From NCBI RefSeq assembly GCF_003719295.1, contig NZ_RFLW01000001.1, forward strand, positions 434,001 to 498,000: DNA of 64,000 nucleotides, in the 5' to 3' direction. The position numbers and the translations under genes were made by a program. The first letter of the stretch is position 1. Every line of letters starts with the position of its first letter. The DNA is from Haliea alexandrii. GTDB taxonomy: Bacteria > Pseudomonadota > Gammaproteobacteria > Pseudomonadales > Halieaceae. Positions 17,556-26,398 of the stretch are shown piece by piece. A model generated the notes under the pieces. It saw only the letters and a program-made list of their open reading frames with translations. It ran no database searches and had not been told where the DNA came from.

Positions 17556-18734
17556 TCAGCTCTCGCGGCGAAACGGCAGCAGGCTTGCGGCGTCTTCCCG
17601 GTAGGCCTCAATATGCGGACGCTCCCGGCGGGTGAAATCCGCAACCGCCTCAGCCAGCCGCGGGTCGGCGATCCAGTGGTTGGAGTAGGTGTGTACCGGC
17701 TGAAAACCGCGCTGAATCTTGTGCTCGCCCTGGGCGCCCGGGTCAAAGCGCTGCAGCCCCTCGGCAATACAGTACTCAATGCCTTGGTAGTAGCAGGCTT
17801 CGAAGTGCAGGCAGTCGAAGTCGGCGCTGCAGCCCCAATAGCGGCCATACAGAGTGGTGGATGAGCGGAAGTAGAGGGCGGCGGCCACCGCTTGCCCGCT
17901 GTGCCGCGCGACCACCATGATCGCCTGCTCCCCCAGAGAGGCCGCCGTCTGCAGAAAGAAGTCCCGGGTGAGGTAACCGCCGTGGCCGCTGCGCCGCGCG
18001 TAGGTCGTCTGGTAGAAGCGGTGAAACTGTTGCCAGTCGGCTGCCGATATCTCGGCGCCGCGCAGCAGTTGCAGGCTCAGCCCCTGCTGCGCCACGCGTT
18101 CGCGCTCGCGACGCAGGTTCTTGCGTTTGCGGCTGGCAAACCCGGCGAGAAAATCATCAAAGCTGCCGTAGTTGGCGTTGAACCAGTGGAATTGTGTGGT
18201 CATGCGCTGAGGTAACCCGGCCGCCAGCAGCCGGTTGGAGGTGTCCTCATCCGGAAACAGCAGATGCCAGGATGACAGGCCGCGCGCGCTGGCGAACTCC
18301 TCAATGGCGGCCCTTGCGGCTGGCCACAGGTTGGCGGCATCTTCCCCGTCGGCCACACACAGGCGCGGCCCGGTGGCCGGGGTGAAGGGTACGGCGGACA
18401 CCAGCTTGGGGTAGTACTCCAGTCCCGAACGTTGCCAGGCGTCCGCCCAGGACCAGTCGAAGACGTATTCGCCGTAAGAGTGCGCCTTCAGGTACAGCGG
18501 TAACAGGCCAACCAGCTTTGCGCCCCGGCGCAGCAGCAGGTGGCAGGGTTGCCAGCCGGTATCTGCGGTTGTGCAGGCGGTCGTTTCCAGGCCGTATAAA
18601 AAGCGGTGTTGCAGAAACGGGTAGTCGCTGCCGGCCACCGCATCCCACTCGGTGGCGTTGACCCGCGCAAGGCTGTCGATGAATTCCGCAGTCGGCGGCG
18701 CTGGCGCTGTGCTTTCGGTGGTCACCGCGCTCAC
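17556..18734 (-). CDS. FemAB/GNAT-fold acyltransferase-like protein (COG3146 type)
   Basis: A 392-residue protein of the family annotated as GNAT N-acetyltransferase or peptidoglycan-biosynthesis FemAB-like. Characteristic segments are HRFLYGLE near residue 43, [56 protein letters not shown], and the C-terminal [17 protein letters not shown]. The fold suggests transfer of an acyl or aminoacyl group, but the reaction is not established for this family. The GTG start overlaps the stop of ubiA (GTGA), so it is probably co-translated with ubiA in a ubiC-ubiA operon, although no quinone role is known. Confidence 0.82.
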   Translation of the reverse strand: MSAVTTESTAPAPPTAEFIDSLARVNATEWDAVAGSDYPFLQHRFLYGLETTACTTADTGWQPCHLLLRRGAKLVGLLPLYLKAHSYGEYVFDWSWADAWQRSGLEYYPKLVSAVPFTPATGPRLCVADGEDAANLWPAARAAIEEFASARGLSSWHLLFPDEDTSNRLLAAGLPQRMTTQFHWFNANYGSFDDFLAGFASRKRKNLRRERERVAQQGLSLQLLRGAEISAADWQQFHRFYQTTYARRSGHGGYLTRDFFLQTAASLGEQAIMVVARHSGQAVAAALYFRSSTTLYGRYWGCSADFDCLHFEACYYQGIEYCIAEGLQRFDPGAQGEHKIQRGFQPVHTYSNHWIADPRLAEAVADFTRRERPHIEAYREDAASLLPFRRES

Positions 18735-19603
18735 GCCGGGGCGCTGAAGAAATAATGCAGTGCAATACCCATGAATAGTGCCAGCCCCACCCAGTTGTTG
18801 TGACGGAACGCGCGGAAGCAGGCAGCGCGGTCGCGCCCGCGTATCAGGTACTGGTGATAACCGAATAGCAACGCGGCGACAAGTACGCCCAGGTAATAGG
18901 CAGCGCCCAAACCGAAACGCTGTCCGGCCAGCAGCCAGGCGAGCAAGCAGAGCGCCTGCAGGGCACCGATGACCAGTCGGTCCGCGTCACCGAACAGCAC
19001 CGCCGTGGATTTGATCCCCACCTTGATATCGTCGTCCCGGTCGACCATGGCGTACTGGGTATCGTAGACCATGGTCCACAACAGGTTGGCGAGATAGAGC
19101 AGCCAGAGCGCTGAGGGCAACGCCTCCAGCTGGGCAGCAAATGCCATGGGAATGGCCCAGGAAAATGCCGCCCCCAAAACCACCTGTGGCCAGTAGGTGT
19201 AGCGTTTCATGAAGGGATAGGTAGAGGCGAGCAGGAGACCGACCACCGAAAGCAGGGTGGTCAGGGTATTGGTCAGCAGCACCAGTCCGAAGGAGGCCAG
19301 GCATAGCAGCAGGAACAGGGCTCGAGCCTGGGTCACCGTCACCGCACCGGTGACCAGCGGGCGCTCGCGGGTGCGCGTCACGCTGCCGTCCCAGTGTCGG
19401 TCGGCAAGATCGTTGACGATGCAGCCCGCCGAGCGCATGAGCAGCGTGCCGAGGCAGAAGATGATGACCAGGCGCGGCTCAGGCGTGCCCTCTGCGGCTA
19501 TCCACAGCGCGCCGAGGGTCGGCCACAACAGAAGCAGGGTGCCGATGGGCCGATCGAAACGCACGAGTTTGAGCAGGGCGGAAGTGGAAATGGTTGCGGA
19601 CAT
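18731..19603 (-). CDS. ubiA: 4-hydroxybenzoate polyprenyltransferase
   Basis: A 290-residue polytopic membrane prenyltransferase that joins the polyprenyl chain to 4-hydroxybenzoate in ubiquinone synthesis. The first Asp-rich site is seen in the segment running from [19 protein letters not shown]; the second is [20 protein letters not shown]. Both bind prenyl diphosphate through Mg2+. The N-terminal [20 protein letters not shown] is also a UbiA hallmark. It lies 33 bases downstream of ubiC on the same strand, so the pathway's first two dedicated steps are encoded together. Confidence 0.96.
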   Translation of the reverse strand: MSATISTSALLKLVRFDRPIGTLLLLWPTLGALWIAAEGTPEPRLVIIFCLGTLLMRSAGCIVNDLADRHWDGSVTRTRERPLVTGAVTVTQARALFLLLCLASFGLVLLTNTLTTLLSVVGLLLASTYPFMKRYTYWPQVVLGAAFSWAIPMAFAAQLEALPSALWLLYLANLLWTMVYDTQYAMVDRDDDIKVGIKSTAVLFGDADRLVIGALQALCLLAWLLAGQRFGLGAAYYLGVLVAALLFGYHQYLIRGRDRAACFRAFRHNNWVGLALFMGIALHYFFSAPA

Positions 19604-19636
19604 GCTGCGTGGGCTGTGGCGAGACGAGCGGCAAGC

Positions 19637-20263
19637 TTACTGCTTTATGCGGTGGATTGCAGCGCTCACTGTGCCGCGCCGGCTGCGGTGTACCGCCAGC
19701 GAGGCGTCCCAGGGCGTAAACCCCTGCAGGAAAACTTCACTGACCAGCAGGCGTTTGCCCCTGATATCGAAGCAGGAGCGCCGCGCCCAGGCTGGCCCTT
19801 CCTGGCGCACCCAGGGCGCCATGTAGGCACTGTGGCCGCTCAGTCGCGCCAGCTCGAAGGGGCTTCTTTGCATGCCGGGGTAACGAAACAGAATCGCGCC
19901 CAGCGAGCGATGCTGCAGCTTGCGCAGGTGGGCAAGCTCGCCGTTCAGGCTGCTGATCGGGAACACGCTGCGGGCGAACACTACGGCCTGCCCGTCGAGC
20001 CGGAGCAGCACTTCGCGCACCAGTGCGCGTTGGCGTGCCGGTACCTGCAGCAGGCGCTGTTCAGACGGCAGCGGCACCTGCCAGCCTTGATAGAGCCTGT
20101 GCACGCTGAACGTACCTGCGTCGAGGGCGACCAGGCGTGCGGTCAGTGAGCCATCATCAAGCAGCCAGCGGCGGCGGGCCGCCGCCAATTGGGTGCTGGT
20201 GAATTGTTGCTCTGGGCGCCACAGTGGGTCGCGGCCTGAGTCTGCCGGCAGGGGGGCGGGCAC
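19637..20263 (-). CDS. ubiC: Chorismate pyruvate-lyase
   Basis: Cleaves chorismate to 4-hydroxybenzoate and pyruvate, the entry step to ubiquinone. Family features are WLLDDGSLTARL, FSVHRLYQGWQ, REVLLRLDGQAVVFARSVFP with the active-site Arg region, LGAILF, and ARRSCFDIRGKRLLVSEVFL with the C-terminal Glu. The start is uncertain: the GTG at 20263 gives 208 residues and has GGAG about 12 bases upstream, while an in-frame ATG at 20320 adds 19 residues but has no visible ribosome-binding site. Family members are usually 165-190 aa, which favours the shorter form. It is followed by ubiA. Confidence 0.88.
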   Translation of the reverse strand: MPAPLPADSGRDPLWRPEQQFTSTQLAAARRRWLLDDGSLTARLVALDAGTFSVHRLYQGWQVPLPSEQRLLQVPARQRALVREVLLRLDGQAVVFARSVFPISSLNGELAHLRKLQHRSLGAILFRYPGMQRSPFELARLSGHSAYMAPWVRQEGPAWARRSCFDIRGKRLLVSEVFLQGFTPWDASLAVHRSRRGTVSAAIHRIKQ

Positions 20264-20373
20264 GATAACCGGGTCTCCGGAAATACAAAGGCGCGAGCAT
20301 GCGCCAGCTGCGTTGGGCATGCAAGGGTGTTAAACCAGCGCGAAGTTCTGTCCAGCCCCAGCCCGCAAAGCGC

Positions 20374-20401
20374 TTGCACAATTTTCCCGTAACTCTATAG
20401 T
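20374..20401 (+). promoter_or_regulatory. Candidate promoter for the rubredoxin-reductase fusion gene
   Basis: TTGCAC (20374-20379) and TATAGT (20396-20401) are spaced 16 bases apart, about 95 bases upstream of the ATG, in the 232-base region between ubiC and the fusion gene. The -10 matches consensus at five of six positions; the -35 is weak. Confidence 0.4.
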
Positions 20402-20495
20402 GTTTTGCTCCTAATCAGGTCGTCTTCCGCCACCGGCAATTGCGCGTGGCACAGGCGCTGACGACCCGCGTAACCGAACGAGAGTGAGTGTCATT

Positions 20496-21866
20496 ATGAG
20501 CAAGTGGGAATGCATAGTCTGTGGCCTGATCTACGACGAAAAAGAAGGCTGGCCGGATGATGGCATTGCGCCGGGTACCAAGTGGGAAGATGTGCCCGAA
20601 GACTGGCTGTGCCCCGACTGCGGTGTGGGCAAGGAAGATTTCGAATTGATCGAGGAGTCCCCGGTCGACGAAACACCGCACCACGAGGAGCCGGTTGCAG
20701 ACAAGGTTCACCCGCCGGTGGTGATTATTGGCACCGGCCTGGCCGGTTATGGTGTGGCCAAGGAGTTCCGCAAACACGACAGCGAAACCCCGTTGATCCT
20801 CATCACCTCCGACGATGGCCGCTCCTACTCCAAGCCCATGCTGTCCACCGGCTATACCAAGGACACCAGCGCGGACGACCTCGCCCAGCTGGACGCCGGA
20901 TCCATGGGCAAGCAGCTGAAAGCCAGTGTGTGGACCATGACCCACGTCGCCGGCATCGACACCGCCAACCAGATTATCAAGGTCGGTGATGCAGAGACCG
21001 TGATTCACTACGGCAAGCTGGTGCTGGCGCTGGGCGCGCAGACCATTCAGCCGCCCATTGAAGGCGATGCGCTGGAACTGGTGTACTCGGTGAATGACCT
21101 GCTCGACTACGATGACTTCCGCACTGCGATGCAGAAGAACAGCGTGCGCAAGGTGTGCATCATCGGGGGTGGCCTGATCGGGTGTGAATTCACCAATGAC
21201 CTGCTGAATGGCGGCTACGAGGTGGAGGCGGTTGACCCGCTGGGTTACTGCCTGCCCACGCTGCTGCCCGAGCCCGCTGGCAAGGCGGTGCAGGCGGCTC
21301 TGGAGGCCAAGGGTGCCCGTTTCCATTTTGGCCCGCTGGTCACCGCGGTCAATCGTGGCGAAGAGGGCGTTGTGGTGAGCCTGAACAATGGCGAGCGCAT
21401 TACCGCCGACATCGTGGTGTCCGCCGTGGGGGTACGCCCGCGGGTAGACCTGGCCAAAGCCGCCGGCCTCGACGTAAACCGGGGTGTGGTGACCAACCGC
21501 CTGCTGGAGACCAGCGCAGCCAACGTTTACGCCCTGGGCGACTGTGCCGAAGTGGCGGGCCACGTGCTGGTCTACGTGGCACCGCTGGTAGCCTGTTCCC
21601 GCGCGCTGGGCAAGACTCTCGCTGGTGAGCCCACGGAAGTGGTATACCCACCCATGCCGGTGACCATCAAAACGCCGGCCTGCCCGGTTGTGGTGGCACC
21701 GCCGGCGGTGGGCGCCGAGGGCGAATGGCAGATCGACGCTGACGGCAGCGATGTGCGCGCGGAGTTCCGCAATGCCGCGGGCGAGCTGCTGGGCTTTGCG
21801 CTCACCGGCGATGCCACCAAGGCTAAAATCGAGCTGCAGAAAGCCCTGCCGGCCATACTGCCCTGA
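20496..21866 (+). CDS. Rubredoxin fused to NAD(P)H:rubredoxin reductase
   Basis: A 456-residue two-domain protein. Residues 1-50 are a rubredoxin with the iron site CIVCG and CPDCG (Cys6, 9, 39, 42). After an acidic linker (~51-72), residues ~73-456 form a two-dinucleotide-binding flavoprotein (FAD motif GTGLAG at 79-84, NAD motif [11 protein letters not shown], late FAD motif YALGDCAEV). Together they pass electrons from NAD(P)H through FAD to the one-iron centre, normally for alkane hydroxylases or peroxide/oxygen detoxification. In Pseudomonas these are separate genes (rubA1, rubA2, rubB) in the same neighbourhood. The ATG at 20496 starts directly at the rubredoxin; a GTG at 20484 adds only four residues. 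Confidence 0.94.
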   Translation: MSKWECIVCGLIYDEKEGWPDDGIAPGTKWEDVPEDWLCPDCGVGKEDFELIEESPVDETPHHEEPVADKVHPPVVIIGTGLAGYGVAKEFRKHDSETPLILITSDDGRSYSKPMLSTGYTKDTSADDLAQLDAGSMGKQLKASVWTMTHVAGIDTANQIIKVGDAETVIHYGKLVLALGAQTIQPPIEGDALELVYSVNDLLDYDDFRTAMQKNSVRKVCIIGGGLIGCEFTNDLLNGGYEVEAVDPLGYCLPTLLPEPAGKAVQAALEAKGARFHFGPLVTAVNRGEEGVVVSLNNGERITADIVVSAVGVRPRVDLAKAAGLDVNRGVVTNRLLETSAANVYALGDCAEVAGHVLVYVAPLVACSRALGKTLAGEPTEVVYPPMPVTIKTPACPVVVAPPAVGAEGEWQIDADGSDVRAEFRNAAGELLGFALTGDATKAKIELQKALPAILP

Positions 21867-22441
21867 GCCACGGCGCGCTGGACGCCGGGCGAGCCCGGCG
21901 GCAACTGGAGGCCTGGCTGGAAACCGGGGTGGTCGGGATGAACCTGTGCCCCTTTGCACGGCCCCTGCTGGGGTCGCCGGCGTTGCGTCTGGTGGTCTGC
22001 GACGCGGATGACAGCGCGGCGGGGCAACGCGTAATGGCCAGCTGCCTGCTGGCGGAATTCGACCTGCTCCTGCGCAGCGACGAGGATGAAGTCGCCACCA
22101 CTTTGCTGGCCTTCAGCGGGGGGCTGGCGTCTTTTGACGACTACCTGGATTTTCTCGACCACGCCAATGCGCTGCTGGTGGCTGCGGGACTTGAGGGCAT
22201 TGTGCAGTTGGCAAGTTTTCACCCGCAGTACCAGTTTGCCGGTGAGCCCCCGCAGGCTGCGAGTCATTTCAGCAACCGCGCGCCGCTGCCGGTGATACAC
22301 CTGCTGCGGGAGGACATGCTGGAACGGGCGCTGGCCTCCTGGCCAGACCCCGAGCGCATTCCCGCGGAGAACGTTGCACGCCTGAACAGCATCGGCCGCG
22401 CGGCGCTGGCGGCACAGCTGGCCGCGTGGCAGGCGCTCTGA
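21863..22441 (+). CDS. DUF1415 family protein, start codon uncertain
   Basis: A conserved protein of unknown function. The family N-terminus (WLE..V.G.NLCPFA) is encoded here as [19 protein letters not shown], followed by [36 protein letters not shown] and [14 protein letters not shown], all typical. The only standard start in frame is the GTG at 21929, which would remove most of the conserved WLET segment. Upstream as far as the in-frame stop at 21824 there is no ATG, GTG or TTG. A CTG at 21863 overlaps the stop of the fusion gene as CTGA and would give 192 residues; I use it as the likely start. No Shine-Dalgarno is evident, so re-initiation by coupling is assumed. Confidence 0.72.
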   Translation: MSHGALDAGRARRQLEAWLETGVVGMNLCPFARPLLGSPALRLVVCDADDSAAGQRVMASCLLAEFDLLLRSDEDEVATTLLAFSGGLASFDDYLDFLDHANALLVAAGLEGIVQLASFHPQYQFAGEPPQAASHFSNRAPLPVIHLLREDMLERALASWPDPERIPAENVARLNSIGRAALAAQLAAWQAL

Positions 22442-22447
22442 GCGCAG

Positions 22448-24535
22448 CTACACCTCGGCAAATTTCTCGCGATTCGCTGTCCAGCGCTGGATCAAGGCGT
22501 CGATGATCTCCGGGTCACCCTGCTGCAGCGTGTGGGCAATGGCGTGCACAGTGTCCAACAGGTGATTGTGTGCCGGCAGCTCGGCGATGCGAAACGCGAG
22601 CAGGCCGGTTTGTCGCGTGCCGAGCACTTCGCCGGGGCCGCGCAGTTCCAGGTCTTTCTCGGCAATATAGAAGCCGTCGTTGCTTTCCCGCATGGCGACC
22701 AGACGCTGCTGGCCGCTGCGCGACAGGGGTGACTGGTACAACAGCACACAGTGGCTGGCGCCACCGCCGCGGCCCACGCGTCCGCGCAGCTGGTGCAGTT
22801 GCGCCAGCCCCAGCCGCTCCGGGTTCTCGATGACCATCAGGCTGGCGTTGGGCACGTCCACACCCACTTCGATGACCGTGGTCGCCACCAGCAGTGCAAT
22901 CTCGCCGCCCTTGAAAGCCGCCATCACGGCCGCTTTCTCGCCGGGCTTCATGCGCCCATGCACCAGACCGACCTGCAGCCCCGGCAGGGCTTCACGCAGC
23001 AGTTCGGCGGTGGCCTCCGCTGCCTGCGCCTGCAGCGAGTCACTCTCTTCGATCAAGGTGCACACCCAGTAAGCCTGTCGCCCGCTGGCGCAGGCGCCGG
23101 CCACGCGAGCGATAACCTGTTCGCGGCGCTGGCTGTCGATCAACACCGTGGTCACCGGCTCGCGGCCCGGCGGCAGTTCATCAATGACCGAGAAATCGAG
23201 GTCGGCGTAGGCGACCATGGACAGTGTGCGCGGAATGGGAGTGGCGGTCAGCACCAGCTGGTGTGGCCGGCCCTCGGCGCCAGCTTTCTGGCTCAGGGCG
23301 AGGCGCTGATGTACGCCGAACTTGTGTTGCTCATCGACCATCACCAGGCCCAGGCGCTGAAACGTCACGCTCTCCTGAAACAGGGCGTGGGTACCCACCG
23401 CAAGGGCCGCCTCGCCGGCGGCGAGCCGCGCGGTCGCCGCTTCACGGGCTTTACCTTTCACCCGCCCACTGAGCCACTCCACACCAATGCCCAGAGGTGT
23501 GAACCACGCCTCGAAGTTGAGCCGGTGCTGCTCAGCAAGGATTTCGGTGGGCGCCATGAGCGCAACCTGAAAGCCATTGGCGATGGCCTGCAGGGCGGCG
23601 TGGGCCGCCACCAGGGTTTTCCCCGAGCCGACATCACCCTGCACCAGGCGCAGCATGGGTATGGGGCGGGCCAGATCCGTGGCGATTTCTGCCATGACAC
23701 GCTGCTGTGCCCCGGTCGGGCTGAAGGGCAAGCGCTGCAGCAGCGTGTGCTGCAGGCGCTGCCCTGCGTCGCTCGCCAGTGCCGGCGCGGGGGTGGCCTG
23801 CTGGCGCGCGCGCAGGCGCAGCAGTGACAGATGGTGGGCGACGAGTTCCTCCAGAGCCAGGCGCAGCTGCGCCGGGTGCCGACCCTCCAGCAGGGCGTCC
23901 AGCGGGGCATCCGGTGGCGGCGCGTGCAGGTATTGCAGCGCCTGTACCAGCGTGAAGGCTTGCCGGCTGCCGGCGGGCAGCAGGTCGCGTGGCTGGGCGC
24001 GCTGCAGAAAGCCCAGGGCCTGGCTGCACAGCTTGCGCCATTGCGCCTGGCCAATGCCGGTGGTGGTCGGGTAGACCGGTGTGAGCGTTGCCGGCTGCGC
24101 GCCACCAGTGGCGCTACCAGGCTCTCCCGGCTCCAGCACGCGGTACTCCGGGTGAAAGATCTCGAAGCCGTTGGCGCCACGCCTTACCTGGCCAAAGCAA
24201 TGTACGCGGGTGCCGGGCTGCAGGCTGTTTTTCTGCGCGGCACTGAAATGGAAGAAACGCAGTGTCAGCGTGCCAGTACCGTCCTGAATGCGCGCGACCA
24301 GGCTGCGACGCCGGCCGAAGACGATATCCGCCAGACGCACCTCGCCCTCTACAGAGACTTCACTGCCCTCCTGCAGGCCGGCAATGGGGGTGATACGTGT
24401 GCGGTCCTGGTAGCGTAAGGGCAGGTGGAAAAGCAGGTCCTCCACCTGAGTGACGCCATAGTCTGCCAGCTGTTGCGCCAGCTTGGGGCCAACACCGCGC
24501 AAAGCCGTCAGCGGAATGGGCTCAAGCACTGCCAC
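22448..24535 (-). CDS. recG: ATP-dependent DNA helicase RecG
   Basis: Superfamily 2 branch-migration helicase of 695 residues (E. coli 693) that remodels stalled forks, Holliday junctions and R-loops. The N-terminal wedge domain starts PLTALRGVGPKLAQQLADYG, the OB-like part contains VEGEVRLADIV, Walker A is LVQGDVGSGKTLVA, the DExH box is MVDEQHKFGVHQR, and the helicase motifs TATPIPRTL, VHGRMKPGEK and QLRGRVGRGG follow. The GTG at 24535 is chosen because AAGGAC lies nine bases upstream and because homologues begin a few residues before PLxxLxGVG; an ATG-type start at 24583 would add a poorly conserved tail. It is convergent with DUF1415, with six bases between stops. Confidence 0.95.
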   Translation of the reverse strand: MAVLEPIPLTALRGVGPKLAQQLADYGVTQVEDLLFHLPLRYQDRTRITPIAGLQEGSEVSVEGEVRLADIVFGRRRSLVARIQDGTGTLTLRFFHFSAAQKNSLQPGTRVHCFGQVRRGANGFEIFHPEYRVLEPGEPGSATGGAQPATLTPVYPTTTGIGQAQWRKLCSQALGFLQRAQPRDLLPAGSRQAFTLVQALQYLHAPPPDAPLDALLEGRHPAQLRLALEELVAHHLSLLRLRARQQATPAPALASDAGQRLQHTLLQRLPFSPTGAQQRVMAEIATDLARPIPMLRLVQGDVGSGKTLVAAHAALQAIANGFQVALMAPTEILAEQHRLNFEAWFTPLGIGVEWLSGRVKGKAREAATARLAAGEAALAVGTHALFQESVTFQRLGLVMVDEQHKFGVHQRLALSQKAGAEGRPHQLVLTATPIPRTLSMVAYADLDFSVIDELPPGREPVTTVLIDSQRREQVIARVAGACASGRQAYWVCTLIEESDSLQAQAAEATAELLREALPGLQVGLVHGRMKPGEKAAVMAAFKGGEIALLVATTVIEVGVDVPNASLMVIENPERLGLAQLHQLRGRVGRGGGASHCVLLYQSPLSRSGQQRLVAMRESNDGFYIAEKDLELRGPGEVLGTRQTGLLAFRIAELPAHNHLLDTVHAIAHTLQQGDPEIIDALIQRWTANREKFAEV

Positions 24536-24691
24536 GGTGGGTGTCCTTGGCCGCCCGCGGACACAAGCCTCGCAACGATGCACGGGGCGCGGCTTGGTGG
24601 GCTCGTCGGTGAAGACTACAGTACACTGGAAACACGCAGGCGAGCCCGTTCGGGTGAAAGCCCGTTAGTGTAACCAGTCAGGGAAGGCAAG

Positions 24692-25591
24692 ATGAAGAGC
24701 AAAAGTGTGCTGATTGTGGGTTGTGGCGATTTGGGCGCGCGCGCGGGTAGTCTGTTACTCGAGGTCGGCTGGTCCGTCACCGGCCTGCGCCGGGACACCA
24801 GCAGGCTCCCCGCGGGGTTTGCGGGCCTCGCCGCCGACTACGCCGCAGCGAATGCTGATCTCTCCGTGCTGGAGGCGCTGGCGCCCGATTTCGTGTTGTT
24901 GACCCTGAAACCGGCAGGCGGCGGTGTTGAAGGCTATCAGGCAGGTTTCACCCACGCCGTGCGCACCGTGCTTGATGGCCTGGGTTCGCATCGTCCCGCC
25001 GGCATCCTGATGGTGTCGAGCACACGCGTGTACGCGGAGGCTGAGGGGGGCTGGGTGGACGACGACAGCGCGCTGACGACCAATGACCCCGCCGCACTCG
25101 CCATCATCGACGCCGAGCAGCTGTTGTTCGATTCGCCGCACCCTGCTTGTATTGTGCGCAGCTCGGGTATCTATGGCGACCCGGACGGTTTTCTGCTGCG
25201 GCGTATCCTGCGGGGTGAGTTGTGCCCCGAAAGCCCGGTACGCTACGGCAATCGCATCCACCGGGATGACCTGGGTGGCCTTCTCGCCTGGTTGTTGCAG
25301 CAATGGGCAGAGGGTGTAGCACCGGCACAACGCATGATCGCTGTGGATAACGACCCCGCACCGCAGTTCGAGGTGGAGACCTGGCTGGTGCAGGCGCTGG
25401 GGCTGACCAAATGGCAGGAAGGCGCGTCAACGCCGCGCGGTGGTGGCCATAAGCGCTGCCGTAACATTGCCTTGAGCGCGAGCGGCTATGTATTGCGTTA
25501 CCCGGATTATCGCGCCGGTTATACTGCCGTGGTGCAGGCACGCAGTGAAACGGCAAAAACCGGAGTGGATAATCACCATGACCCTGAGTGA
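24692..25591 (+). CDS. NAD-binding SDR/epimerase-like protein (YeeZ-like)
   Basis: A 299-residue extended short-chain dehydrogenase-type protein. The dinucleotide loop GCGDLGAR is at residues 10-17, MVSSTRVYAEAEGGWVDDDS contains the catalytic-Tyr region, and RSSGIYGDPDGFLLRRI follows. The pattern resembles the YeeZ/YbjT group, for which no firm reaction is known; a nucleotide-sugar substrate is possible but not shown. It is divergent to recG. A small exported protein gene overlaps its last 14 bases and is probably co-transcribed. Confidence 0.85.
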   Translation: MKSKSVLIVGCGDLGARAGSLLLEVGWSVTGLRRDTSRLPAGFAGLAADYAAANADLSVLEALAPDFVLLTLKPAGGGVEGYQAGFTHAVRTVLDGLGSHRPAGILMVSSTRVYAEAEGGWVDDDSALTTNDPAALAIIDAEQLLFDSPHPACIVRSSGIYGDPDGFLLRRILRGELCPESPVRYGNRIHRDDLGGLLAWLLQQWAEGVAPAQRMIAVDNDPAPQFEVETWLVQALGLTKWQEGASTPRGGGHKRCRNIALSASGYVLRYPDYRAGYTAVVQARSETAKTGVDNHHDPE

Positions 25592-26018
25592 AATCTGTTT
25601 GCGAGCCGCAGGAGCCTGCTTCCTGTGTGTCGGTTTAACGCATATCGCGGCAGCGCAGGTCGGCCTTCCCGCCAACGCGGTGCAGCTCACATCCAGCGAG
25701 ATTGAGGCCGCCTTCGCCAACGTGCGTGATAACGCTGAAGTGCAAGACGGCAGGGGTGGCGAGGCAGTGAATCACTGGTTTGCGGATGGCCGTTTCACCA
25801 GTGAGTGGCGCAGCGCGGCAGGGCGTGGCACTGTCAGCGGCTATTGGCGCGCCGTTGATGACAGGCGCTGTATCATTATTGAGACGGGTTTGCCCGAGCG
25901 TGCGGGTGTGGAGGAATGCACACCCCTGTACCGTCTCGATAACCAGTATATTTCCGTTAACGCAGCGGGCACTGTGCACGGCCTGCACACGCTATCGCCG
26001 ATAACCACGGCAGACTAG
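25578..26018 (+). CDS. Small exported hypothetical protein
   Basis: 146 residues with an N-terminal hydrophobic signal (residues ~8-26, ending AAA-Q). The mature part is predicted mostly beta, with VNHWFADGRFTSEWRSAAGRGTVSGYW resembling the strand-rich repeats of small periplasmic proteins. It has two mature cysteines (RRCIII and EECTPL) that could pair. No known family is recognised. It starts inside the SDR gene (14-base overlap), and its TAG stop shares the tetramer CTAG with the stop of convergent ridA. Confidence 0.75.
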   Translation: MTLSEICLRAAGACFLCVGLTHIAAAQVGLPANAVQLTSSEIEAAFANVRDNAEVQDGRGGEAVNHWFADGRFTSEWRSAAGRGTVSGYWRAVDDRRCIIIETGLPERAGVEECTPLYRLDNQYISVNAAGTVHGLHTLSPITTAD

Positions 26019-26398
26019 ACGACCAGGATCGCCTCGATCTCAATCGCGACACCCTTCGGCAAACCCGCCACCTGGACACAGGCACGTGCCGGAAAAGGTG
26101 GCTGCAAAAACTCTGTCATCACGTCGTTGACCGCTGCGAAGTCGGCCATATCCGTCAACGAGATGTTGATTTTGACGGCGCTGGCAAGGCTGCCACCGGC
26201 GGCATCGGCTACGGCTGCCAGGTTGCTGAACACCTGGCGTGCCTGGGCCTGGATGTCACCGGCAACCAGCTCCATGGTGCCCGGCACCAGTGGAATCTGG
26301 CCCGACAGCCACACCGTGTTGCCGACTTTGACCGCCTGTGAGTAGGGCCCGATAGCCTCGGGTGCGTTCGGGGTAGAGATGATGGCTCGATTGGTCAA
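26015..26398 (-). CDS. ridA: RidA family 2-iminobutanoate/2-iminopropanoate deaminase
   Basis: A 127-residue trimeric YjgF/YER057c/UK114 protein that hydrolyses reactive imine/enamine intermediates released by PLP enzymes such as threonine dehydratase. Signature parts are AIGPYSQAVKVGN, LSGQIPLVPG, the active-site Arg105 in PARACVQV and Glu120 in VAIEIEAI. Start and stop overlap the neighbours: its ATG overlaps the spoT stop by four bases (translational coupling), and its stop overlaps the convergent small-protein gene by four. Placement behind spoT is as in Pseudomonas. Confidence 0.95.
   Translation of the reverse strand: MTNRAIISTPNAPEAIGPYSQAVKVGNTVWLSGQIPLVPGTMELVAGDIQAQARQVFSNLAAVADAAGGSLASAVKINISLTDMADFAAVNDVMTEFLQPPFPARACVQVAGLPKGVAIEIEAILVV

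Noticed and set aside
20415-21959. Long open frame (514 codons) on the minus strand
   Set aside because: Antisense to the rubredoxin-reductase fusion, which has intact iron and flavin motifs. No domain or ribosome-binding site is seen in the antisense product.
24600-24670. Possible LexA or other operator between recG and the SDR gene
   Set aside because: No CTG-N10-CAG match. Short self-complementary pieces (CCCGTTCGGG) are too small to interpret.
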